Notes: a model not told the origin generated them from the sequence alone. Shown: positions 1 to 4,387, counted from the first letter of the stretch. The stretch: 5,923 bases of DNA from an uncultured Chloroflexota bacterium (GCA_937870805.1 CALMZT010000244.1:1-5923); one strand, 5' to 3'. A program made the numbers and translations.

Positions 1-518
1 TCTACGGTGTGCTGTATGGGGTGCTGGTGATTCGTGAGTTGGGATTTACGCCGCTGGTGTTGGGTATGCTTGTCGGCTTGGGCGGCGTCGGCGCGCTGTT
101 GGGCGCGTTCTTCGCCGCGCGCTGGCGCTGCAAGCTGCGACAGGTGCTTGCCGTGATGATCCTGACCAACGTGGTGACGCTGGTGTTCATGATGTCAGGC
201 AATGTGTGGGTTGCGCTGCTGGCGCTGGCGTTCGGGCAGCTTGTTGGGGATGCGGCGTACTCGATTTATGCGATTTACGAGAAGAGTTCGTACCAGATGC
301 TTGTGCCTGATTACCTGTTGGGGCGCGCTAATGCCAGCGTTAGTTTTCTCACGATGGGGGTGTTTCCTATCGGGTCGCTGGTGGCGGGCGCGGTAGGGGG
401 CGTCATCGGGGTACGCGAAGCGTTGTGGTTAGCCTCTTGGGGCTTCATGCTGACTTCGCTGTGGTTGATGCTTTCGCCTGTACGCCAGTTAGATAAGGTC
501 ACTATGGCAGAAGCCTGA
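1..518 (+). CDS. MFS-type transporter, C-terminal part (5' end outside window)
   Basis: This is the C-terminal half of a polytopic inner-membrane transporter, probably a major facilitator superfamily exporter. The reading frame is open from base 3, so the true start lies upstream; the GTG at 9 is only an internal codon. About 170 residues are visible. They form several hydrophobic helices rich in Gly, Ala, Val and Leu, including a glycine-rich helix (LVGLGGVGALLGAFFAA) followed by a short basic loop (RWRCKLR), as is common between MFS helices. The later stretch QMLVPDYLLGRANA, then a helix with PIGSLVAGAVGG, resembles the loop and helices near the end of MFS_1/MFS_3 proteins (EntS-like or 'transmembrane secretion effector' families). 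The substrate cannot be inferred. The stop TGA at 516-518 overlaps the 3' end of the convergent PIN gene by 17 bp. The transporter class is fairly sure; the subfamily is a guess from motif memory. Confidence 0.8.
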   Translation, partial: YGVLYGVLVIRELGFTPLVLGMLVGLGGVGALLGAFFAARWRCKLRQVLAVMILTNVVTLVFMMSGNVWVALLALAFGQLVGDAAYSIYAIYEKSSYQMLVPDYLLGRANASVSFLTMGVFPIGSLVAGAVGGVIGVREALWLASWGFMLTSLWLMLSPVRQLDKVTMAEA

Positions 519-914
519 GATAGGGTCGGTGCTTTGGACGGAAGGCGTTAAAGTCGCGCTGGTCGAACGTGTACACATCGACAATTTGTAAACGTTCAGC
601 CAGCGCCATAATCGCCACATCGACAAAATCAAATTCGTTATCTGCGTACTCAAGCATGATGTTCTGCATTCGTCTCATATCCGCGTCGGTAAGAACTTCA
701 ATATGGAATGTACCTGTGTGCAGCGTTCTAAACATTGCAACAGCAGTAGAGTAGTTCACGCGCTCAGAGAGCATGTAAAACATCTCTGGCAGCACAGGCG
801 CGGGAACGATACGCACATCGGTAATGTTACGCATGGCGAGGCGCGCAGTAGCGTGATTGACATCCTTCGGTGATGCAGCCGCAACGAAAAGTTGGTATCA
901 ATCAACACTGCCAT
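502..914 (-). pseudogene. VapC-like PIN-domain ribonuclease toxin, frameshifted near its N-terminus
   Basis: This is the toxin gene of a type II toxin-antitoxin pair; PIN toxins are Mg-dependent ribonucleases. It is broken by one frameshift. The start ATG at 914-912 encodes MAVLIDTNF, with the DTN motif carrying the first catalytic Asp. The frame is then lost at the TTTT run (bases 890-887, minus strand). In the shifted frame the protein continues VAAASPKDVNHATARLA and joins an open frame of 110 residues starting at 834. That part holds the other PIN acids: the Glu of PVLPE, the Asp of DFVDVAIMALAE, and the Asp of YTFDQRDF, and it ends in the usual YLRLLP. One extra T would restore a protein of about 137 residues, a normal VapC length. 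The ATG at 834 has no ribosome binding site, which argues against it being a natural start. The reconstructed start overlaps the antitoxin stop by 17 bp. It may be a true inactivating mutation or a homopolymer sequencing error. Confidence 0.8.
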
Positions 915-1407
915 ATTTTTTCCTCATCGTTTCGCGCACTGTCATGGATAAGTCAGTTTGATCGGTATCAATCAAACCAATGAGATCTTCCAACGGGTCA
1001 TGTGGAAGCACGACAGAATCTTTTTCCGATTTGAAGCGTGGGATACCTTCATGGTCGATCAGCCAGAAGACTTTATCCAACTGTTCATCCGTCAGCGCCA
1101 ATCGTTCGCTGTCACCGACTTCCTGCCAATATTCTCGCGCGATAGCATAAATTTTGGGACGTATCTTACGTGCCGCTTCAAGGTAGGCTTGTTTGTCTTC
1201 AATGTCGTCGGGGATTTCGATGTCATCCTCCGTCAGACTCCAGGCGGGACGTGGCTCGTAGACGGGAATGTCAGGCGGCGGTGGTGATTTGCGCTTGGGG
1301 TAGCTTTCGAGCATTCGCTCCAGAATATCTTCAAACGAACGGTGTTCGCGCTCAATCAGTTCACGGATGCGCGAGGCAAAGGGTTCGGGGATGATAAGAT
1401 CACTCAT
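898..1407 (-). CDS. VapB-like antitoxin, partner of the PIN toxin
   Basis: Likely antitoxin and autorepressor of the adjacent PIN toxin, about 169 residues. The N-terminal 35 residues (LIIPEPFASRIRELIEREH, then RSFEDILERMLESY) have the pattern of antitoxins that start with a short beta strand and two amphipathic helices. A proline-rich linker follows (SPPPPDIPVYEPRP). A middle region of about 80 residues is acidic and helical. The C-terminal stretch DPLEDLIGLIDTD, then TDLSMTVRETMRKKYG, resembles the toxin-wrapping tail of antitoxins I associate with PIN partners. Its length is well above the usual 70-90 residues of VapB proteins. Two ATGs lie at 1413 and 1407. An AGAGG at 1420-1416 sits 8 bases from the second and only 2 from the first, so I chose 1407. 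The gene is first in the operon and overlaps the toxin start, typical of co-translated TA pairs. The antitoxin role is inferred mostly from this context. Confidence 0.72.
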   Translation of the reverse strand: MSDLIIPEPFASRIRELIEREHRSFEDILERMLESYPKRKSPPPPDIPVYEPRPAWSLTEDDIEIPDDIEDKQAYLEAARKIRPKIYAIAREYWQEVGDSERLALTDEQLDKVFWLIDHEGIPRFKSEKDSVVLPHDPLEDLIGLIDTDQTDLSMTVRETMRKKYGSVD

Positions 1408-1415
1408 GGTCATTA

Positions 1416-1420
1416 CCTCT
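1416..1420 (-). promoter_or_regulatory. Ribosome binding site of the antitoxin gene
   Basis: AGAGG on the minus strand. Its 8-base spacing to the ATG at 1407, against 2 bases to the ATG at 1413, favours the inner start codon. Confidence 0.5.
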
Positions 1421-1440
1421 AGACTCTACAGGGCATTCCT

Positions 1441-1446
1441 ATTATA
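1441..1446 (-). promoter_or_regulatory. -10 element of the antitoxin-toxin operon
   Basis: A perfect TATAAT on the minus strand, 33 bases before the antitoxin ATG, would give a leader of about 25 nt. No good TTGACA-like -35 sits 16-18 bases upstream; that position is occupied by the arm of the GC-rich hairpin at 1457-1493. This is a promoter candidate from sequence match only. Confidence 0.45.
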
Positions 1447-1456
1447 CGACAGCAAA

Positions 1457-1493
1457 AATCCGCCGCCGCCACACCCCGTAAGCGCGGCGGATT
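1457..1493 (-). terminator. GC-rich hairpin with T run, upstream of the antitoxin operon
   Basis: The arms AATCCGCCGC and GCGGCGGATT form a perfect 10-bp stem with a 17-base loop. Read on the minus strand, the stem is followed by further T residues (GGATTTTTG), as in an intrinsic terminator. No minus-strand gene lies just upstream for it to end. It may therefore insulate the TA operon from read-through, or overlap the -35 region as an operator. Read on the plus strand there is no T run. Confidence 0.4.
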
Positions 1494-1565
1494 CAATAGG
1501 TCGATGCACTAGCGAATCGAAGACGATGGCGTTGGTTAGCCCTTTTTTATCCGCAGCGGTTTTTC

Positions 1566-1574
1566 TGGTATATT
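1566..1574 (+). promoter_or_regulatory. Possible extended -10 promoter for the RHH gene pair
   Basis: TGG followed by TATATT matches the extended -10 pattern TGnTATAAT with one change. The -35 position (about 1546-1551) is T-rich but not close to TTGACA. It would give an 80-nt leader containing the inverted repeats described separately. Support is modest. Confidence 0.3.
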
Positions 1575-1625
1575 CGTAGACACGAAAATACAGAGTTTTT
1601 GATCAAAAGTATGATTTCATCGTAC
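1568..1625. promoter_or_regulatory. Cluster of three inverted repeats, candidate operator region
   Basis: Three palindromic sites lie end to end ahead of the RHH gene. Site 1 (1568-1591) has arms GTATATTCGT and ACGAAAATAC around a 4-base centre, 9 of 10 positions matching. Site 2 (1597-1608) is the perfect 12-bp palindrome TTTTGATCAAAA. Site 3 (1609-1625) has arms GTATGAT and ATCGTAC, 6 of 7 matching. RHH proteins bind short palindromic operators as dimers and usually control their own promoter, so autoregulation by the downstream RHH protein is a reasonable inference. Site 1 overlaps the candidate -10. Confidence 0.45.
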
Positions 1626-1660
1626 ACCATCTTTTCACAAATGTCAACAAGAGTGCAATC

Positions 1661-1879
1661 TTGAAAAACGAAAAATTAGCACGAATCGCGTTAAATATGA
1701 CACAAGAGATGTACGATGAATTACAAGCCGAAGCGGAAAAGCGCGGCGCAACCATTGCAAATCTGGTGCGTGAATACATTTTACGTGGATTAATCGCTGA
1801 TGGGCATACCGTGACGCATCATAAGGTCGCATGGGGCGGCAGCCGTCGGGGTAAAGACGAGACAGAGGAAAGTGAGTAG
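1661..1879 (+). CDS. Small ribbon-helix-helix (CopG/Arc-like) DNA-binding protein
   Basis: This 72-residue protein is probably a transcriptional repressor or an antitoxin-type regulator. Residues 7-45 read as a ribbon-helix-helix fold: a beta strand (RIALNMT), a first helix (QEMYDELQAEAEKRG), a turn with ATIANLV, and a second helix (REYILRGL). The C-terminal 25 residues are hydrophilic, first basic (HHKVAWGGSRRGK) and then acidic (DETEESE), and probably disordered. The start is TTG at 1661, chosen because AAGAG at 1649-1653 lies 7 bases upstream and no ATG occurs in frame between the start and the region upstream. The next gene begins 5 bases after the stop, so the two form an operon. The leader holds three inverted repeats that fit autoregulation. 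The fold is likely; no specific family name or target can be given. Confidence 0.72.
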   Translation: MKNEKLARIALNMTQEMYDELQAEAEKRGATIANLVREYILRGLIADGHTVTHHKVAWGGSRRGKDETEESE

Positions 1880-1884
1880 AGCAT

Positions 1885-2241
1885 ATGGCGAGCGAAAAGG
1901 GAATGCCCGAAAGTGTGAATGATTACTACGAACTGCGCTATAACGACCTCAAGCAGTTCATGGAGGCGATGACCGCCTACTTCCCGCCGGAAGTGCTGGA
2001 TGAGAACGCCACGTTTCGCCTGATGGAAGCGGAATTCAATTATCTCGCTGATATGCTGGGCTACGAGGATATGGGGGCGTTCCTGGATCGTCTGATCGCC
2101 AACGATGAGCGTGAACTCGATGAAGACGACGAGGATTTAGACGATGATGATCTAGAGGATGACGAACTAGAGGACGATGAAGATGACGACGACGTTGTGG
2201 GTTTGGACGACGATGATGACGAAGACACGAAAGACGGATAA
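1885..2241 (+). CDS. Hypothetical protein with a highly acidic Asp/Glu-rich tail
   Basis: I do not recognise this 118-residue protein. Residues 10-72 look like a soluble helical domain with aromatic residues (NDYYELRYNDLKQFMEAM, TAYFPPEVL, FNYLADMLGYEDMGAFLDRL). From residue 74 to the end, 33 of 45 residues are Asp or Glu, arranged as short D/E runs broken by single Leu residues at fairly regular spacing (L78, L85, L90, L95), then VVGL and a last acidic run. There is no signal peptide or membrane segment. It starts 5 bases after the RHH gene with only a weak purine-rich site upstream (AGTGAG, 8 bases before the ATG), so translation may be coupled. Acidic tails can mimic nucleic acid, bind basic proteins or bind divalent metal; a role in sequestering the RHH partner is a guess from context. 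The DNA of the tail is a GAC/GAT-rich low-complexity tract prone to length change. Confidence 0.7.
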   Translation: MASEKGMPESVNDYYELRYNDLKQFMEAMTAYFPPEVLDENATFRLMEAEFNYLADMLGYEDMGAFLDRLIANDERELDEDDEDLDDDDLEDDELEDDEDDDDVVGLDDDDDEDTKDG

Positions 2242-2272
2242 ATTTTTCACCCTCTGATGGAATTGTTTCGGC

Positions 2273-2300
2273 GTAGGGGTTTGGCGCGCCAAGCCCCTGC
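2273..2300. repeat. 28-base palindromic interspersed repeat (GTAGGGG type)
   Basis: Two 14-base arms face each other, beginning GTAGGGGTTTGGCG and ending in GCCCCTGC, with the centre GGCGCGCC. Every position pairs if two U-G pairs are allowed in plus-strand RNA. The element belongs to the style of short dispersed palindromes starting GTAGGGG and ending CCCCTAC found between genes in Chloroflexota and cyanobacteria. It lies about 30 bases after the acidic-protein gene and could act as a 3' stabilising hairpin, but no T run follows it. Confidence 0.6.
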
Positions 2301-2309
2301 ATTCGAGAG

Positions 2310-2338
2310 ACAACATGGTGAATTTCCATTGTTGTTTT
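2310..2338 (+). terminator. Possible weak terminator of the RHH/acidic-protein operon
   Basis: ACAACATGG can pair with CCATTGTTGT across a 7-base loop with one bulged T, and the second arm runs into TTTT. The stem is AT-rich and short, so termination would be weak. It lies about 70-100 bases after the stop codon of the acidic-protein gene. Confidence 0.3.
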
Positions 2339-2404
2339 ACGAATATACATTTTATTTTAGTCAAGTCTAAACTCGTGTCAATAAGGGAAAGTGTTCCAGC
2401 AAAT

Positions 2405-2429
2405 AAAAGCACCCCAATGGGGCGCTCTT
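2405..2429 (-). terminator. Intrinsic terminator of the CsbD / exported-protein unit
   Basis: On the minus strand an 11-bp stem forms from AAGAGCGCCCC and GGGGTGCTTTT around the 3-base loop ATT, followed by ATTT. All 11 positions pair in minus-strand RNA when two G-U pairs are allowed. On the plus strand those two become A-C mismatches, so the terminator clearly works on the minus strand. It sits about 70 bases beyond the stop of the small exported protein. Confidence 0.75.
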
Positions 2430-2497
2430 ACTGTAACGAAACGCTGAACGGCTGCGATGAAAGTAAACTTATCTCCGTTTGGTCTACTCGCTTACGG

Positions 2498-2821
2498 TTA
2501 GGGGATGATAAGGATCATCGCCTCGAAAGTACTACAGATCGTTTGCATAGGATTACCCATGACATTCAATTCACCAGTGACGCACACGAAATCATCACCT
2601 AATTGGCTGATTTGGACGGTTGACCCATCGACCTCGAAATTTGTCACCCGTGTATTGATCGTGAAAACTTGCCCTTGATCCACGAACGATTGAATTAACG
2701 CTCTCATATTCATATTTTCGGTTTGCGCATTGGTGGGACGAGCGTTAAACGCAGCCCCAATCATGACGCTAACGATGACTACCACTGCAATGACCATCAG
2801 AGGAACAGATTTGCGAAACAT
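2498..2821 (-). CDS. Small exported protein of unknown function
   Basis: A 107-residue protein with an N-terminal signal peptide: basic start (MFRKS), a hydrophobic core of about 17 residues (VPLMVIAVVVIVSVMIG), and a polar region AAFNARPTNAQTE in which cleavage after TNA (residue 32) is plausible. It could equally remain as a single-pass anchor. The mature part of about 75 residues looks like a small beta-rich domain (VFTINTRVTNFEVDGSTVQI, then GDDFVCVTGELNVMG). It has two cysteines, at 80 and 96, that could form a disulfide outside the membrane. I do not recognise the family. The ribosome binding site AGGGAG lies 7 bases before the ATG. The CsbD-like gene ends 58 bases upstream on the same strand with no clear terminator between, so the two are probably co-transcribed and end at the hairpin at 2405-2429. 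Confidence 0.72.
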   Translation of the reverse strand: MFRKSVPLMVIAVVVIVSVMIGAAFNARPTNAQTENMNMRALIQSFVDQGQVFTINTRVTNFEVDGSTVQISQLGDDFVCVTGELNVMGNPMQTICSTFEAMILIIP

Positions 2822-2879
2822 GGTTATCTCCCTTTATTGATCTGCTAAACTTGGGCAAATATCAAACTGGGCGTATGAC

Positions 2880-3101
2880 CTAACCCCCGACGATTTCCAG
2901 CCACTCTTCAATTTGCTGGTGAACTTCTTCAGCCGTAATCGCGTAGCGCTTCTGGACACTAGCAATCAACACGTCGCGTTTGCCCTGAATGAGTTCCATG
3001 TCTTCGTGCTTGAGCTTACTCCAGCGGCGGCGGACAGCCCCGCGCAGGCTTTTCCAGTTCTCAGAAACATAATCCCATCTACGTCGAGTGTGTCTTTGCA
3101 A
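2880..3101 (-). CDS. CsbD-like stress protein, copy A
   Basis: A 73-residue soluble, highly charged helical protein of the CsbD family. CsbD proteins accumulate under general stress in Bacillus and many other bacteria, but their biochemical role is not known. The family pattern is visible as WKSLRGAVRRRWSKL, then EDMELIQGKRDVLIASVQKRY, then a final helix EEVHQQIEEWLEI. Residues 1-12 (MQRHTRRRWDYV) form a basic extension. The start is TTG at 3101-3099: an exact AGGAGG (3112-3107) lies 5 bases upstream, no suitable ATG exists, and the same TTG context occurs in copy B (3993-4214), with which it shares 48 of 73 residues. It is divergent from the receiver-domain gene and followed by the exported-protein gene on the same strand. 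Confidence 0.85.
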   Translation of the reverse strand: MQRHTRRRWDYVSENWKSLRGAVRRRWSKLKHEDMELIQGKRDVLIASVQKRYAITAEEVHQQIEEWLEIVGG

Positions 3102-3106
3102 ATGAT

Positions 3107-3112
3107 CCTCCT
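3107..3112 (-). promoter_or_regulatory. Shine-Dalgarno of CsbD copy A (decides TTG start)
   Basis: A perfect AGGAGG sits 5 bases before TTG. The 16-base segment AGGAGGATCATTTGCA is identical in copy B at 4210-4225, which supports TTG as the genuine start in both. Confidence 0.75.
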
Positions 3113-3356
3113 CTGTCGAAGAGTGTGTTGAAGCGGGAATGGGGGATCGGATAGCATCTATTAGAGACCGACTTTCGTTAAACGCATCTATCTTTTGTGT
3201 TGGAAACGGGTAAGAAATGTTTGAGCTTTGGAATTTTCGATATAAACTCTAAACATGTGTTGGACATAACAATCTTGTGATCTTTGCCCCTCGGTGCCTT
3301 TTAAAAGGAAGTTCAATTAGAGGGATTTCGCAGCGCAACGTAGGAAAACACGGGTA

Positions 3357-3734
3357 ATGGTGGCTCCAAAAATAATCAAAGTGCTGCTCGTGGATGACAA
3401 TGAACTGCTGCGTAGGGGGCTGCGTAGTGCATTAGAAACCTGTGATGATATGGAAGTGGTCGGAGAAGCTGGCAATGGTCTCGTGGGAATCGAGATGTGC
3501 CGTGAGCTTCGCCCTGATGTCGTCTTGATGGACATGAAGATGCCGAAGATGAATGGTCTTGAGGCGACGCGCATCATTTGCAAGGAGTTTCCGAAGATCG
3601 GCGTCGTTATCCTCTCGAATTCACTTGGTTTTTCAGGCAAGGAAGAAGCCCTGCAAGTAGGGGCAAAAGGCTATCTACACAAAAGCGTGCGCCTGGATGA
3701 TATTATCGACGCCATCCACGATGCCGCGAAGTAA
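3357..3734 (+). CDS. Stand-alone response-regulator receiver (REC) domain protein
   Basis: A 125-residue CheY-like single-domain response regulator that receives a phosphoryl group from a sensor kinase. All key residues are present: the acidic pair D13-D14 (VLLVDDNE), the phospho-acceptor D59 (VVLMDMKMP), the switch Ser at 87 (VVILSNS) and the invariant Lys at 109 (GYLHKS). The sequence LLRRGLRSALE and the NGLVGIEMCRELRPDVVLMD stretch are typical of receiver domains of NarL/LuxR-type regulators, but the protein ends right after the last receiver helix, so no DNA-binding output is present. Output is therefore by protein contact or as a phosphorelay intermediate. No kinase gene is in the window. 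The ATG at 3357 follows AGGA at 3342-3345 at a long spacing of 11; an in-frame stop lies at 3318-3320. It stands between two CsbD genes, both on the opposite strand. Confidence 0.93.
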   Translation: MVAPKIIKVLLVDDNELLRRGLRSALETCDDMEVVGEAGNGLVGIEMCRELRPDVVLMDMKMPKMNGLEATRIICKEFPKIGVVILSNSLGFSGKEEALQVGAKGYLHKSVRLDDIIDAIHDAAK

Positions 3735-3821
3735 CCCTTCTTATTATCAATCTATATCTCTCGAAAGCATCAGGTACATCTTCAAGGGAGATAAGGTAAT
3801 GGAGAAATCAATTAGACTGCG

Positions 3822-3845
3822 AACAATGGGCTTAAGCCCATTGTT
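3822..3845. repeat. Perfect 24-base palindrome
   Basis: The half-site AACAATGGGCTT is followed at once by its exact reverse complement, 12 bp per arm with no spacer. It lies 88 bases after the receiver-domain gene. No T run follows on either strand, so it is more likely a dispersed palindromic repeat or a protein-binding site than a terminator. Confidence 0.7.
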
Positions 3846-3900
3846 GAGGTAAATCATTCGTGTTCGTTTTGATTTTTCCATAAGAAACGCGCGTATTCCA

Positions 3901-3928
3901 AACTGACAACTGATAACTGTGAACTGGA
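3901..3928. repeat. Heptanucleotide tandem repeat, four AACTGAN units
   Basis: Four consecutive 7-base units begin with AACTG: AACTGAC, AACTGAT, AACTGTG and AACTGGA. The last two are diverged. AACTGAT-type heptamer tracts occur as short tandem repeats between genes in cyanobacteria and Chloroflexota. No coding role is seen. Confidence 0.6.
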
Positions 3929-3932
3929 ATTG

Positions 3933-3961
3933 GGGGCAACTCAACTCGTATACATTGCCCC
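3933..3961 (-). terminator. Hairpin downstream of CsbD copy B
   Basis: GGGGCAA and TTGCCCC form a perfect 7-bp stem with a 15-base loop, about 30 bases beyond the stop of CsbD copy B. No T run follows on the minus strand (CAATTCC), so it is at best a weak or protein-assisted terminator, or another degraded palindromic repeat. Confidence 0.35.
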
Positions 3962-3992
3962 TGAGTGATGGGATAGACTTAACGCGAAGTCT

Positions 3993-4214
3993 CTAACACT
4001 CCAGGATTTCCAGCCACTCGTCAATCTGGCGACTGGCTTCTTCCTCCGTTGCTCCGTAACGCTTCTGGATGGTGGCGACGAGTACGCCGCGATTACCTTG
4101 AATTTGCTCCATGTCCTCGTGCTTGAGCTTGCTCCAGCGACGGCGGACAGCGCCACGGTAGCTCGTCCAGTTCTGGGACACATCATCCCAGCTACATTGA
4201 GGTTTTCTCTGCAA
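3993..4214 (-). CDS. CsbD-like stress protein, copy B
   Basis: A 73-residue CsbD-family protein, paralogue of copy A at 2880-3101. The strongest shared block is residues 20-36, RGAVRRRWSKLKHEDME, identical in both. The ending is also close (QIDEWLEI here, QIEEWLEI in copy A). Copy B differs in its first dozen residues (KPQCSW in place of HTRRRW) and ends in Cys. It has two cysteines where copy A has none. It starts at TTG, 4214-4212, with AGGAGG 5 bases upstream as in copy A. It stands alone on its strand: about 316 bases separate it from the methyltransferase upstream. The role is inferred only from the family (general stress). Confidence 0.85.
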   Translation of the reverse strand: MQRKPQCSWDDVSQNWTSYRGAVRRRWSKLKHEDMEQIQGNRGVLVATIQKRYGATEEEASRQIDEWLEILEC

Positions 4215-4219
4215 ATGAT

Positions 4220-4225
4220 CCTCCT
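4220..4225 (-). promoter_or_regulatory. Shine-Dalgarno of CsbD copy B (decides TTG start)
   Basis: AGGAGG with 5-base spacing to TTG, in the same segment as copy A. The bases farther upstream of the two copies do not resemble each other, so only the translation signal is conserved. Confidence 0.75.
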
Positions 4226-4326
4226 AAGGTGGTGCAGTGAAAGGCAGTGATGCCCTATAAAAAGCGGATCATCGGAGCGAACCTCAACGTTACGGGCGAT
4301 TGTAATCAGGCAATGTTAAACTCATC

Positions 4327-4332
4327 TATAAT
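4327..4332 (+). promoter_or_regulatory. Isolated -10 box (TATAAT) ahead of a 7-codon ORF
   Basis: A perfect TATAAT. The only -35-like hexamer nearby (TTGTAA at 4300-4305) is 21 bases away, which is too far. It is paired in position with the ribosome binding site and ATG at 4364, so it may be the remains of a gene start. Confidence 0.25.
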
Positions 4333-4363
4333 TTCGTCAGAGAAAAATAAGAGGAAATCAGTT

Positions 4364-4387
4364 ATGGGCTTGGTATTAGAAGAATGA
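4364..4387 (+). CDS. Seven-codon ORF with ribosome binding site; leader peptide or gene remnant
   Basis: The ORF reads MGLVLEE and then TGA. AGAGGA lies 8 bases before the ATG, and a perfect TATAAT lies about 30 bases upstream. A T7 run follows shortly after the stop (GAGGCTTTTTTTCGG). No regulated gene lies downstream on this strand, because the methyltransferase is convergent, so a leader-peptide role is doubtful. It more likely marks the 5' remnant of a lost gene. Low confidence. Confidence 0.2.
   Translation: MGLVLEE

Noticed and set aside
887..890. Programmed ribosomal frameshift in the PIN gene
   Set aside because: The in-frame codons AAC TTT preceded by C do not make a slippery X XXY YYZ heptamer, and no stimulatory hairpin is obvious. 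A lost T in a homopolymer is simpler.
958..1287. Plus-strand open frame of 109 codons
   Set aside because: It is antisense to the antitoxin gene, which has better start signals, operon context and a recognisable family pattern.
2315..2602. Plus-strand open frame of 95 codons
   Set aside because: It covers the minus-strand terminator and the 3' end of the exported-protein gene, and has no family pattern.
3747..3944. Minus-strand open frame of 65 codons after the receiver gene
   Set aside because: It is made of the 24-base palindrome and the AACTGAN tandem repeat; reading VISCQ-like peptides from such repeats is a known artefact.
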